Part shown: one piece after another, positions 41,801 to 53,507 of the stretch
Position numbering within the stretch: the first letter of the stretch is position 1
Layout: each line of letters starts with the position of its first letter
Assembly (NCBI GenBank): GCA_021186555.1
Contig: JAJKFL010000026.1
Span: 6,877,209-6,941,208 of the forward strand
DNA: 64,000 nt
Origin: Reticulitermes speratus
Taxonomy: Eukaryota > Arthropoda > Insecta > Blattodea > Rhinotermitidae
Direction: 5' to 3'
The notes under the pieces: model-generated
What the model was told of the DNA's origin: nothing
Database searches by the model: none
Seen by the model: only the letters and a program-made list of their open reading frames with translations
Program-made: the position numbers and the translations under genes

Positions 41801-44800
41801 AAACCACAATAAATCAAAAAATAAATAAATCAACACTAATATCAAGATTCGAGCCTTTAACTTCCCGAATAGTAAGCAGGGTCGCCAAAAATTTAAACGT
41901 AATGTTCCGTTTTACAGTCTGAAAGCTCTTGATATATGGCGAATCTATTACAATTGTTTGTAGTGTTTAACTGTTTTCTGAGTCACGGGGGAGGGGATCC
42001 AGTGCCGCCCCCAGCTGTAACACTGCGGTTGCGCGTTCTGGTCGGCGGACGGGATAGGCTACACAGCATCTGAGTCTACGCTTTAGTCTTTCCTACACTG
42101 TAGCTTCCAGTGGTCGCGAGTTGTCAGTGAATCTCTGCCTACTCTCTGCGTGCGACAAATTCTCACATTTGGCTCTTCTCAGAGACGGTTGCGTTTCACA
42201 TCATTACCTAGTGACCAGTGCGAAGTATTTTCTGTCAGACAGCCGACAATCTTCATACGTCGTATAAAAATGACCTTTCACTACTTATCTTTAAACTCTG
42301 CTAAATTTCGTGTCTGCCTTCAGTGTTACAATCAATATACGTAAAAACTTGTGTACAAACTGAAACATCCCCACAAACTGTTTCTCAACGGTATATATAT
42401 GTAAGATATAGTCTCTACGTGGCAAACGTCTTACTAAAATATTTGTAGCAGTTACGTATTAAAATGTCAAAGTGACGGATGAACTATTTAATACGTCACG
42501 TCACAGGATGAAAGATTCAAAGGCGTATGGTTACAGCAACAAACATCGGCAAGAATCTAAAAAAAAAAAAAATAAAAACGACTGGTTCTAAGTGTAAAAT
42601 TTAAATTTGTTCCTGAAAAAATAAAGGTTTGTTAACTTTGGTGGAAGTGTTGAATTTGTAGCGATGTGTACGAAAGAAAAAGTCGATTGTTTAGCAACAA
42701 CTCACAACGATACACCACAGACATTTTATTCAGTATCTGTAAAAGACTATTTTAAAAGAGAACTAATTTTCTCCGTAACATTTGTGTAAATAAAAGAGAC
42801 AGAATCGGGGAAAACAAACTTGTTTCAGCCTACGTTTCTGGACTGAATGCTATGTGTAAAAAACTTACCATTATCAAGCGAGCAAGAGCTTACTGTCCCA
42901 TTGTATCAAATAGTTCCCTATTATGTTCTCATAAAACCTGAAAGACATTTGCGAATTTATGTAATTTAGTGTTTCTCTAAATGACAAAAAAATTTGCGTA
43001 ATCTTGTGTGTCTATACCTGAGATGTTGACGTGACAATTTTAGCACAACACAAACTTGATACCTTCTGATATGAACCAATAATATGAGAATTGCGTCTTC
43101 AGAAAGGTGTTTAGTGAAGAATAAACCGAACATGTTACCAAAGAAGTGAACGTTTTTGGAAGTGAAAAATGTATTTGTATAATAGAGAGTGTCTGGATAC
43201 AGTAGTGCCTTTGCGAGCCATTTTCTTATCAGTAAGCAAGGTTATCTTTACTGCTGATCTAGTTCATACATTCACTGTATATTAGCACAGCTTTAGCTCA
43301 TTCTTTTGAACAATCTTATCAACAATGTCAGGAACACATTATGAACTTGTTTACTTGCTAACAGAGGGGGGCATGTTTTAATCTCGGCACATAACTCTAA
43401 ACCAAACATTGCTACAAATGGGGACTAAACGACGGGAAACAGTTTGAATAGTCATAAAGTGAGAAGTTTTGTTGTCATGAAAGCGATTTGTGCATTATAT
43501 TTAGACTTAAAAGCAAAACTACCGAAATAAAATTTATGAATAAATACCCACGACAGTCTGACCTCAAATAGGATCAGTTTTTTTCCTATTGTGATGGAAA
43601 AATAACAGTTTGTGACTTGCTGTGCATATAAACTAAAGAACCTAACAGTGCATAAAACGAATTCAAATACGTAAACAAAGAAGACTCTTTTTCTTTTGTA
43701 CAGAGGTTCAAGCCATTTTCCTCATGCTGTATTTATTAGTACTGTCTATAACATAAATGTGTAAATTGAACGGAATATAACTTTCGTCGTTCAGAGCTAC
43801 TGTTCACAATTTCACGTAATCAACGAGAAATAACGACTGCTCTATTTACCACAGTAGCCAGAAAATTCTACAAGCGAATGGCACCTCCTCCTCTCATGTT
43901 TATTAAAGAGTTTGTGAAATACAAAATTTCACCCACGCTTTCGTTTTTTCTTTTATTTGAAAGAGTCGATTTTTTTACACAATTATAATTCTAATTAAAT
44001 AGAAAAAAAAACAAATTAACCAATCTAATTGAAACTACAAATTCACCATTACTTTACTCATGAATAGGACAATATGGCTATCGTCTGGGCGTTGTCTTTG
44101 TTACGTCTTTAGTGTCTGATGTGCGCTCAACAGGTGGTCCCACTCTGCAAATGTCAGAGCCGAGCGCGTCATTCCATTGAACAACTCAGGGTTATTTTGA
44201 AGACGGGACGTGAAAACACAGTAGATTTCCAAAAAAACACGGACTTATGTAATACCTCAAACAATCCGTGATTCAAGAACAGAATTCCATCCTATAACTT
44301 CGTATACTTCATTCTACAAACATTCATACACGAATCTGTTTCCTAGACACTTCTAAAATATTTTTGGGCACCAGAAGGACGGTGGAAAATCTACATTTTC
44401 ACGGTCAAAAGAAAAAAAAAAACGTACAGAATTAAAATAAACGAAGAGAATCGAACACTTCTACACACGACATAATATGTGAATGAGACCGACGCAGATC
44501 AAGTCGCCGTTACTAATAACATTACACAGGCGAGTGATGTAAGTGTGTGCGTAGTAACACGCGCGGAAAAAAAAAGTGATTCGTTCAGTTTTCAGAATAC
44601 TTCGCTAATTTAATTTATTTTCCGGTTACTCATTACGAAGCTGTTACGTTACTGAAACCGCAGATTTGGAAGCGTCAAAACTGCAGATGAACATAAAGAC
44701 TTAACTGCACATGTAAACATGGAACTTTAATTAATAATCCATTTTGTACAGCTGAGCGCTCGCACAAGGTCCATTTATTTTTGTCATCCAGTTCTGGCAT

Positions 44801-45172
44801 TTATGAGGTATCTTTAAGAGGTTTTGTGATTGATTGAGTTTCTGTTTGCTTCGCGCTGAGCGAACCAAGTGGGGAATCTGCTGACGAGGGGGACATAGAT
44901 GTGACGAACATATAGTGCCAGTGATGAGTGTGATTTATGAATGGCGTCGAATCGTTTTCTATTATTTAAAAATAAACCAGAATCGCATAAGTCTGATTCA
45001 AATGACAGAACAGCGAGGTTAATTACACAAGACTATGTGGAAAATAATTAAAGGCAGTAACGAGGGACATAACGTTTTACAGCGATGAAGAAGACCGGCA
45101 AATGAGCGCTTATATCCTTCGTATGATAATACTGTGATGGACCTTCACACAACGACGCTAGTTTCATCTCAG
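41801..45172. other. Repeat-poor upstream region of the NPF receptor
   Basis: About 3.4 kb in which I recognise none of the window's SINE, LINE or fold-back families. The part at 41990-42140 is G/C-rich. It probably holds 5' UTR exon(s) and promoter of the receptor gene, but I cannot place them. AT-rich elsewhere. Confidence 0.5.
45171..45172 (+). promoter_or_regulatory. Candidate splice acceptor before the receptor CDS
   Basis: 'tagtttcatctcag' ends in AG at 45171-45172, 26 nt before the start codon, so a 5' UTR intron is plausible. Alternatively transcription starts nearby and there is no intron. Confidence 0.4.
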
Positions 45173-45198
45173 TGAGGCGTATTAAATAAGTTCCAAAA

Positions 45199-46653
45199 AT
45201 GACTTTCATGAACCGAAACGTGTCATTTTATTTCGCGGACCTCATCGCCACCCCCGCGCTAGATTTCAACTGCTCAGACTTCTACAACGACACCAGCTGC
45301 CGGAGTTACAAAAACGAAACTGCGGCCAAGTACGACATCATCCACGACCACGCAGTCCAAGCGATGTTCTACATCCTGTACGCCACAATATTCATCCTGG
45401 GCGTGTTCGGCAACGTGTTGGTGTGTTACGTCGTTGGACGCAACCGAGCCATGCAGACAGTGACAAACTTCTTCATCACGAACTTGGCCCTCTCAGACAT
45501 CCTGCTGTGCACGCTGGCTGTTCCCTTCACGCCACTCTACACCTTTATGGGTCAGTGGATATTCGGCAGTGTCCTCTGCAGACTGGTAGCCGGCGCGCAA
45601 GCTATCAGTGTATATATTTCCACCCTGACACTCACCTCCATAGCTGTAGACCGCTTTTTTGTTATCATTTATCCGTTTCAACAGCGCATGCAGCTTGTGA
45701 CATGTCTAGTTATCATCTTCAGTATATGGATGTTCTCTTTGCTTGTCACTCTGCCGTATGGCATATATATGCGGCACCGGTACCTAGACGGCAGATATTA
45801 CTGCGAGGAGTCTTGGCCGTCAGAGAACTTCCGACAGCTGTACGGCGCCCTGACCGCTTCTATGCAGTTTGTGCTGCCCTTTATAATAATTGCTTTCTGC
45901 TACGTTAAAGTTTCCTTAAAACTCAACGACCGTGCAAGAACCAAACCAGGTTCCAAAAACTCCAGAAAAGAAGAAATTGATAGAGAGAGGAAGCGACGTA
46001 CAAACCGCATGCTTATAGCTATGGTTACGATTTTCGGCGTGTCTTGGCTTCCCCTGAATGTTGTAAACCTCATCAATGACATACACATTCCTACTGGTTC
46101 CTGGAAGTACTATAATCTATGCTTCTTTATGGTGCACGCCATAGCGATGAGTTCCACATGTTACAACCCTTTTCTCTACGCTTGGCTCAACGAAAACTTC
46201 AGAAAGGAATTCAAGCAGGTTCTTCCGTGCTTTGTACCATCAGGCGGCAGGTCTTCGACTTCTGGATCTATTGGAAGGGCTGGAGGATGGAGATCAGAAA
46301 GGACATGTAATGGAAACGAAACGATACAGGAAACCTTGCTACCGACTTCCGCCATTCACAGGGCAGGATCTGTAAGAATACAGACGGAGACAGACACTGG
46401 TAAAGGCAGAGATGAACACATACTGGCGGAAAGTGACGGCCGATGCAAAGTCGACCAAGTGGACGTGGAGACGGTACTCATTCCCGCGGCCACGTACTCC
46501 ACTGGGGAGGATTCGGTGCATCTACACCTCCCTACTGCGGAAGACAACAACGCAACGCCAACCCCGAAGAGCGAGACGCTGTTGAAGGCCGAGATCAAGG
46601 ACACCATCAAGGACACCATTTCACTGGCTTGCGTTCTGAGAGAGGCAGTGTAA
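45199..46653 (+). CDS. NPFR: Neuropeptide F receptor (class A GPCR)
   Basis: 484-residue membrane receptor of the insect neuropeptide F / vertebrate NPY receptor group; known family members couple to Gi and regulate feeding and related behaviour. N-terminus with four N-glycosylation sites (Asn7, 24, 30, 39). Helices at about 53-78, 90-113, 127-148, 167-188, 219-241, 270-292, 306-329. Class A landmarks: GN71-72, LALSD (Asp100), Cys127-Cys202 disulfide pair, DRF at 151-153, Trp177, Pro227, SWLP (Pro285), NPFLY 323-327; Cys344 could be palmitoylated. Subfamily text: YCEESWPSE, RRTNRMLIAMV, SSTCYNPFLYAWLNENFRKE. The start has an in-frame stop 12 nt upstream and an insect-like context (ccaaaATG). 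The C-tail is Ser/Thr-rich with a KDTIKDTI duplication. The CDS has no intron. Confidence 0.95.
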   Translation: MTFMNRNVSFYFADLIATPALDFNCSDFYNDTSCRSYKNETAAKYDIIHDHAVQAMFYILYATIFILGVFGNVLVCYVVGRNRAMQTVTNFFITNLALSDILLCTLAVPFTPLYTFMGQWIFGSVLCRLVAGAQAISVYISTLTLTSIAVDRFFVIIYPFQQRMQLVTCLVIIFSIWMFSLLVTLPYGIYMRHRYLDGRYYCEESWPSENFRQLYGALTASMQFVLPFIIIAFCYVKVSLKLNDRARTKPGSKNSRKEEIDRERKRRTNRMLIAMVTIFGVSWLPLNVVNLINDIHIPTGSWKYYNLCFFMVHAIAMSSTCYNPFLYAWLNENFRKEFKQVLPCFVPSGGRSSTSGSIGRAGGWRSERTCNGNETIQETLLPTSAIHRAGSVRIQTETDTGKGRDEHILAESDGRCKVDQVDVETVLIPAATYSTGEDSVHLHLPTAEDNNATPTPKSETLLKAEIKDTIKDTISLACVLREAV

Positions 46654-46661
46654 CCATGAAC

Positions 46662-46667
46662 GGGTAA
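46662..46667 (+). promoter_or_regulatory. Candidate splice donor in the 3' UTR
   Basis: CGG|GTAAGT places a consensus donor (GT at 46664-46665) 10 nt after the receptor stop codon. A junction this close to the stop would not be expected to trigger nonsense-mediated decay. It may join further 3' UTR exons downstream. Confidence 0.5.
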
Positions 46668-47080
46668 GTTTACTGCAGGCATGAAACTGCTTCTTACAAG
46701 TGTTTACATACCGCATCTATACACAGTTGTACTGGGAGGCGCGAAAGACACTTGGATCTACAGGTAACGTGTTACTTAACTTTACTGACACAACATTTAC
46801 ATTTACTGACTGTCTGAAATGTTCAAATCATCTTCCTTCTACAATTACACACCGTCTGTCTGTTCTTCCGCGTCCGAAGCGTTGGCAAAAGAGAAGATGA
46901 CGAATCTATCGTATTTAGGCCCTTCTGTTGTTAAACATTATGTGTCAAGTGACTTTTGTGCCGCCCTTTATGCATGGACAACATACTGTTTCACATTCAT
47001 ATAGGACAGGAAAGGTGTGCTAAAAGCCAGACTATTTCTGTGTAATGTAAGTACCTTAATATTTGAATTTAAACGCGTGC

Positions 47081-47086
47081 AATAAA
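47081..47086 (+). terminator. Candidate poly(A) signal
   Basis: AATAAA about 430 nt after the receptor stop codon, in AT-rich DNA just before a satellite array. It is a reasonable end for an unspliced transcript. Confidence 0.45.
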
Positions 47087-47140
47087 TAATTCACACGTAA
47101 TTATTAGGCAGTAACATAAAGGTACGTACGATATTCAAAT

Positions 47141-47626
47141 GTAGCTGGGGTTAGATACGTCACAAATGTAGCTGGGGTTAGATACGTCACAAATGTAGCT
47201 GGGGTTAGATACGTCACAAATGTAGCTGGGGTTAGATACATCACAAATGTAGCTGGGGTTAGATACGTCACAAATGTAGCTGGGGTTAGATACGTCACAA
47301 ATGTAGCTGGGGTTAGATACATCACAAATGTAGCTGGGGTTAGATACGTCACAAATGTAGCTGGGGTTAGATACGTCAGAAATGTAGCTGGGGTTAGATA
47401 CGTCACAAATGTAGCTGGGGTTAGACACATCACAAATGTAGCTGGGGTTAGACACATCACAAATGAATCTGGGGTTAGACACATCACAAATGTATCTGGG
47501 GTTAGATACGTCACAAATGTAGCTGGGGTTAGATACGTCACACTTGTAGCTGGGGTTAGATACGTCACAAATGTAGCTGGGGTTAGATACGTCACAAATG
47601 TAGCTGGGGTTAGATACGTCACAAAT
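47141..47626. repeat. 27-bp satellite, 18 copies
   Basis: Exactly 18 head-to-tail units (gtagctggggttagatacgt + cacaaat), with scattered substitutions such as 'acacatc' and 'agaaat'. As 27 is a multiple of 3, the minus strand is open in two frames (repeated TYLTPATFV or CDVSNPSYI); this is not evidence of a gene. Confidence 0.97.
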
Positions 47627-48697
47627 GCATGCACAGATTTGTTTCGGGCACTTTTCGGACGGCGAACACTAGAAGAACAGGAAAGAAATGTGAGTATAAT
47701 ATTGAAACAAGTCTTAGGGGTGGATAAAATACTGAGAACCACATCGTGGATTTGATTTTAGGGATGTAACAAGCCTCAGATTAGTTTATGTTACCACAGT
47801 GTTAGGGATAAAAACCGAATATAGAATCGTTTACGGAAAACATATCAGTGTCTGATAAGACAATAAAACAGTCCACAGAGAGAAGAATAAATATGGGGTC
47901 TGGGGCAGTCAAAGCAACCATATTCTTCAGAACGTCTTTGCCTCTGTTTGCAAATGAGAACATTTGTACCTTAACATCAGAAGCGTCTCACTCCGTACAA
48001 CGAACCAGATTTAGATTAACATTACTTAAGATAGAAGGTCGTTCGGTCGGCTGGTCCGTCGGTTGTTCGGTCGGTTGGTCGATCGGTCCATCTTGGTGTT
48101 GAGGAGATGTAAAACACATTTTTATGGAAAATATGTTTTTAGCCTTTTGAAAACTTCCGTGTAAATATATGTAAAAATTTAGTTCCCACCTCACAGAGAA
48201 TCCCACCTCACAGAAAACACACTCCACGTCCATTACAAAGACAAGTCAGTCCTCAATATGGAAATATTCGCTGTTTATTGTGAGAATCATATAACGTACA
48301 TAAATACCCTGTGGGGGTAAACTACAGAGTCTCTTAATGTCAGAGCAGTTGGTGCATAATTAGCACTGGGCTTCGAGCCCCCCTATTGGGATACATTCTT
48401 TGCGATACCGCCTGCTTTGTTGTCAGTCTGTTCTACCGGCTGGTCTACAATAGAAGTGACTGGCAGGTGACAACCATCATTTTTAAAATAGAAACTAAAA
48501 CAAATAATGGGCAGTACGGTGAAGAGAGGGAACTGCTCTGTCGGCAATGTTCGGTGCCACGACTGCACAGCGCGTTACACTTTGCACAGATGTTCAAGAG
48601 TAAACAATTGCTGGTTTTGTGTGCGACTATTGTCTTCTGAAGTTCACGTTGCACGTGTTCGGAGAAAAATTATCCTTTGAAAATAAATAAAGTGTTT
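47627..48697. other. No gene; degenerate TCGG run
   Basis: 48034-48090 is a degenerate (GGTCGGTT)-type simple repeat. No recognised coding region or transposon in the rest. Confidence 0.45.
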
Positions 48698-48976
48698 GGA
48701 AGTGCCATGGCTCAGACGGTTAGTCGCCTGCCTCTCACCGCGGCTGCCCGGGTTCGATCCCGGGTCAGTCCATGTGGGATTTGTGGTGGACAAAGTGGCA
48801 CTGGGACAGGTTTCTCCCCGAGTACTTCAATTTTCCTCTGTCAATTTCATTCCACCGGTGCTCCATTACACGGAAAAACGAAAAAAAAACTGATCATCTT
48901 CATCACAGGGTTGCACAATAAGCCTCAAGGCTGCGGTGCGTCCGTAGCATCTGCTGCGGGTCCCTTCACCACAAAA
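48698..48976 (+). mobile_element. SINE-B, full length
   Basis: Plus strand: head 'gtgccatggctcagacggtt', B-box 'gggttcgatcccgggtcagt', full body and A-rich end. The perfect 12-bp duplication AATAAAGTGTTT lies at 48686-48697 and 48977-48988. Confidence 0.95.
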
Positions 48977-49017
48977 AATAAAGTGTTTTATCATTTAAAT
49001 TAAGGAATGCAGGAAAT

Positions 49018-49285
49018 TAACTAACAAACTAACTAACTGACGGCTAACCAACTAATTAAGTGAGAGGACTAGTAGATCTTCAGATATTCAAGAAATACCC
49101 CACATTTTACGGAACTCGAATCTTCAATAATGTGTTTCCCTATCTTGAATCACACGAGCTCAACACGCATTCTCTAATACTCTTTCTCTACCACTTTAAT
49201 ATTATCCTACTCTCTACCCCTGGTTTTCTAAGTTGTCTTTTTCCTTCAGATTTTCCAACCACGAAGTACCCTTGGTACGTAAGAC
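49018..49285 (-). mobile_element. LINE-A 3' end, decayed
   Basis: Minus strand: (GTTA)n-like tail at 49018-49060, then 'agaaataccccacattttac' (plus view), and a coding tail with 'ttctaagttgtctttttcct'. Frameshifted and full of stops. Confidence 0.65.
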
Positions 49286-49873
49286 CGCAGGCAACGTGCC
49301 ACCTTGTGGTGGCGAATGTTAAATTTGCCCACACGTGATATCACACAATCACTGCTGCTACTTCGGATGTCTTAAAAATCTCTGACAATAAAACGAGATC
49401 TATAGAACATGAATTCCTATTATTGCGTGCCAGCTAATGTCAGTCATTACACGAGGCGATGACCGTTAAAATGGTTTTATGGTTGCAACGTACGAAGCTC
49501 AAACCTCATACGACTCTGAATCATTAGCAGTCTCCTAAGGTCATGGTTTCTGATGCCAAATTCATGCTCGGATGATTCATTTTACAAATACCGTCATAGA
49601 TATATATATATTTATATAGATACATCGCTAATGAAACAGCAATTTGTCGTAACCCACACAATTCGTCAAACTCAGATTCCCCCATTACTAGACAGTTGTG
49701 TTACAAACACACCTTCTGTCAAAATGCTGTGTCCACAAACAATTGCTTCTCCTTATATTTTCGTAAAAACGTAACATGCTTAAGTGTTGGTCTACTGAGG
49801 ATCGGTCAAGTTTTTTCTGTCTGCTGTAAAACTGTGTATCGGTGGGTTACGACAAAGTGCTGTTTGATGAGCG

Positions 49874-49876
<3 letters not shown>
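49286..49876. other. No recognisable feature
   Basis: AT-rich DNA with a short TATATATATTTATATAGATA stretch near 49599; nothing else recognised. Confidence 0.45.

Positions 49877-49911
<35 letters not shown>
49877..49911. repeat. (TA)n microsatellite
   Basis: About 17 TA units, followed by 'cactcacacacacgcataca'. Confidence 0.95.
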
Positions 49912-49915
<4 letters not shown>

Positions 49916-49934
49916 TCACACACACGCATACACC

Positions 49935-50155
49935 CCGCTTTTGTTTTACGCCCTTGTTGCGTTTCTGAAAAAGTGAGCGGCAATGAAAAGGCGTAAATCA
50001 AAAATGATATTTCCATAAGGAAAAAGTCTTAAATAAATGCAAATAAACCAGTCAGAGGGCGCTAAACCGAAAATGATAGGGCGCAAATTAAGAAGTGGTG
50101 TAAATTCGCAAGGGCGTTAAAGCAAAAAGGAGTAAAACAAACAGGAGTAAACCAA
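49935..50155. repeat. Degenerate 'gcgtaaa' repeat cluster
   Basis: Variants of 'ggcgtaaatcaaaaatga' recur irregularly ('gggcgctaaaccgaaaatga', 'gggcgcaaattaagaag', 'gggcgttaaagcaaaaagga'). It looks like a decayed short-unit array. Confidence 0.5.
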
Positions 50156-50706
50156 GGCGTTCATATATATGCGTGTATGTATACATATACACATATGATG
50201 GGCTCACATTTTTATGTCAATTATGTTTGGCAGCCAAGTCAGCCATTTTGTAAGCACGATATGAGATCTTACAGCACGAATCGGGCTAGTAGCATAGACA
50301 CAAGGGACTAGCCAAGGAAGTGTCCGTGCCTGCATACATCGCACAATATGTTAGCAGCTGACGATGTGTTAACCTAAAATATTAAATGTTTGGCTATTTT
50401 GCAAATAAGTGGAAAAATGATTACCGCTGTGACAATGGTTTCTAATCTCATATTTGCTTTCACGTACGTATTGTAAGCTGACACAATGTTAAATGGGCGT
50501 GTTGTACAAATATCAGATTTATGCAAAGGAAGACACAGGCAATTTTTAGAAAGAATCTCAACTGGCAACACACAACATAAGGTTAAATTAATAGACAAAT
50601 GACGGGAAACACGAGTTATAGCTTTTGATATATAAGTCCATTATTTTATCTGACAACTATCAGTTGCCACTTTCTGTCGATTCCTTTATCTTAGTTATCG
50701 TTTAGT
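50156..50706. other. No recognisable feature
   Basis: AT-rich; no gene recognised. Confidence 0.45.
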
Positions 50707-50719
50707 AATTATATTTACT

Positions 50720-50982
50720 GCCGATCCCAGTGGCCGCGCGGTCTAATGCGTGGGTCTGCGACCGCTCGCTTGCTGGGATTGTGATTTTGAATCCCGCCGG
50801 GGTCATGGATGTCTGTCTCTTGTGAGTGTTGTGTGTTGTCAGGTAGAGGTCTCTGCGACGAGCTGATCACTCGTCCAGAGGAGTCCTACCGACTGTGGTG
50901 TGTCTGTGTCTGATCGTGAAGCCTCGATAATGAGGAGGCCCTGGCCCACTAGGGGCTGTTGCGCCACGGAAAAGAAGGAAAT
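50720..50982 (+). mobile_element. SINE-A, full length (body 1)
   Basis: Plus strand: head 'ccgatcccagtggccgcgcg', a T-arm mutated in the B-box ('gtgattttgaatcccgcc'), body 1 and tail. The duplication AATTATATTTACT (50707-50719) / AATTACATTTACT (50983-50995) flanks it. Confidence 0.93.
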
Positions 50983-50995
50983 AATTACATTTACT

Positions 50996-51956
50996 AGTTG
51001 AACTAAATTGTACTGATTCCGCTAGCATCGGGGTTTCCGCAGAACTTACACTTTATATCTAGTTTACAAAGAGTTTTATTTTATGAGCGACCCCTCAATC
51101 TTCCAGACAGATTTACCAACATTATAAAGTCCCTCCAGTTCTAGTAGCACAGACGCCTTCATCATCGCTCTTTTAACATAATCACTGGCTTCCTTACCAT
51201 TCTCTGTACATTTTTAACCACTTTTCTTCTTCCTCTCATTTATTTTATTAACGTAACCCACTCAATCAACCGCTCAAACGTATGGCGCAATAGCAGTAAG
51301 AAGTGACAAACGATAGTTGTCAGATAAAATAATGATCATTCATTTGCTGTTACCTTTGGTTAAGAGGAACAACTGACCGTTAATTTATGTCGGAAATCAT
51401 TTAACGTTATATGATATTAAGTGCATTAACTGCTTGCTGGGATTAATGCAGTATTTCCGCCTAGGTACAAATGGCACCCGCATTATATTCCAAGCAACGT
51501 AAATTGTTACACGGTCACTGCTGTCGAGTCATATTACCAATTACAGTCACTAGATAGCGACACAGTATATCGGATAGAATGTTACGAATATTAAGCCGAT
51601 GCATTGCAGGATTATACACAATGATTTCAAAAACATACGCCATATAAAACTTACTTTACTGTCCACTTACGTTGGGGTTCAATTCCAGCATCAGCCCAAA
51701 ACGGAAGGTTTTAAATTTCTAGTGCCCGTAAATGCATTCATGAACGTACGATGCACCGAGGCCGGCAAGAGGTAAAGAATTAAATGTTCGTACAGTGCAC
51801 CGAGGACGGCAAGGAAGGGATAAAGGAAACTCTCACACATTTCACAAATATGGTGTACTGTCGATATGAATGTATCAGTAAAATGTTTTCCTTAAAATAT
51901 GCTGGACGTTTTAAGTGCTAGCATTCTTGTACGCACGATACATAACTAAGGGAGTA
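50996..51956. other. No recognisable feature
   Basis: About 1 kb. A short direct repeat ('tgcaccgaggccggcaagag' / 'tgcaccgaggacggcaagga') lies at 51751-51810. No gene recognised. Confidence 0.45.
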
Positions 51957-51967
51957 ACACAGAAATA

Positions 51968-52192
51968 TGCCATGGCTCAGGCGGTTAGTCGCCGTCCTCT
52001 CACCACGGAAGCCCGGTTTAGATCCCGGGTCAGTCCATGTGGGATTTGTGGTGGAAAAAATGGCTCTGGGACAGGTTTTTCTCCGAGTATTTCGATTTTC
52101 CCCTGTCAGTTTCATCACAGGGTTGCACAATAAGCCTCTATGCTGCGGTGCTTCCGTAGCTTCTGCTGCGGGGTTCTTCACCACTAAAAAAA
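51968..52192 (+). mobile_element. SINE-B with internal deletion
   Basis: Plus strand: full head and 5' body, then 'cctgtcagtttcatcacagg' joins two parts that are separated by about 50 bp in full copies. The lost part lies between two TTTCAT words. The 11-bp duplication ACACAGAAATA lies at 51957-51967 and 52193-52203. Confidence 0.93.
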
Positions 52193-52203
52193 ACACAGAA
52201 ATA

Positions 52204-52590
52204 ACGATAGGCACTTAAAATCCGCGTTAAAATGTTCCACACGCTCACATCTTGCAATGTGGCAGGCAGATAGGTGGAGGATATTGTATCTCGGGCTAGA
52301 CAGTTCGAGGGTTCCTGGCCTTATGGTTTGAATAGCTTCTGTAATCCTTTGTTTTAGTGTTTCAACACTGTTTACATGTCCCAAAGCCACCATAAACCGC
52401 TCTTTTTATGTACCTCCGGAAAATAAGTCAAGGGACTTACGAAGCTATGAAATGGGGCAACGTCTCTGCATCTAACAAGGCGAAAACAGATCATTTCGAA
52501 AAAAGCTGTTACAACACAGGCGGTGAGCCATCGTGTTGAAAAAAAAAAACTTTCTCTTCTTACACTTGTGCAGATACAAACGTTTTCCAG
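52204..52590 (-). pseudogene. Tc1/mariner transposase remnant
   Basis: Minus strand, several frames: FFFQHDGSPPVL (the second catalytic Asp region, usually FQHDGAP) near 52540, then VALGHVNSVETLKQRITEAI near 52370 and a C-terminus with LSACHIARCERVEHF, which corresponds to the CR..GAH(V/I)EHL end of the intact family. Many stops and shifts. No terminal repeats recognised. Confidence 0.6.
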
Positions 52591-52784
52591 CAAGTTAAAG
52601 GTAAAAGGCCCCAGTTGTATAACGTCAGGGAAGAAGAGAAAAGTGTTTAAAGTGTTCAGTTCTGGCTATAACGTTGTCATTTGTCTGCCGCATTACTAAC
52701 GGTATACACGCGAAATTTCACAAACCCAAGTTTTGAATCTATGTTGAAATTTTATTTTTTTGTTTAATTCAGTTACATATGCGA

Positions 52785-52870
52785 AGCCGCGACAGCTCAG
52801 TCGATACAGAGACTTAGGTTGCGGGCTGGGCGACTGAGGAATCGTGTTTCGATTACCGATTTTAAAGAAC
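52785..52870 (+). mobile_element. SINE-D/C head fragment
   Basis: 'agccgcgacagctcagtcga', 'tacagagacttaggttgcgg' and 'gtgtttcgattaccga' form a tRNA-like head with decayed B-box. It could be mistaken for a tRNA gene. Confidence 0.55.
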
Positions 52871-53507
52871 AAAAATTCAGGGAATTTAATAACATTTAGG
52901 TGAGAGGGAAGGGCTCGTTGAGAGACATTTTAACCCATCGTGCAATAAAAAAACACAATACAATTTATTAGCATTACTACGAAGTAACTCAGATAAACAA
53001 TTATTACATAGATATGAACATGAATAATAATAATAATAATAATAATATTTTCCAACACCTGCTCTAACATGGAATAAGTTTCATTACACGTATTATGTGA
53101 GGAAATGTAAGACCATTAGGCATGCCGTGTCCCTGGGCTCGGTTTTCAGCTAAACTCCCGGTACATTTTTCACGTTGTTTTCCCGGTACATGTTCTTTTC
53201 AAAATGTCTTGTGTTGTCTTCCTTAACAAATGCAGAAAAATTCCCTTAATCATGAAATATAATTCTACAGAGATTTTACAAGAATAAGATTACCACTGAG
53301 ATCGGGTAGCCTACACACTATTCATATATATATTAATGCGGTAACGTCTGTTGAAACATCATGATCTACTGAACTACCGAACGGCTCTTTTCAAGATAAG
53401 ACAGTTTTAGAAACCCTATGATTTGACACTGATAGCAATTTGTTTTGTTTTAATTAATTCCTGCTCAAAAACAATTTTCTTAACAAAAACCCTAAAGTTA
53501 AATATTT
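52871..53507. other. No gene; (AAT)n at 53022-53046
   Basis: AT-rich DNA with an eight-unit AAT microsatellite; nothing else recognised. Confidence 0.45.

Noticed and set aside
45423..45908. 161-codon frame overlapping the receptor
   Set aside because: Shadow frame within the NPF receptor CDS; no recognised domain.
47104..47742. Long minus-strand open frame of repeated TYLTPATFV
   Set aside because: It is produced by the 27-bp satellite, whose unit is a multiple of three. There is no start context, domain or varied sequence.
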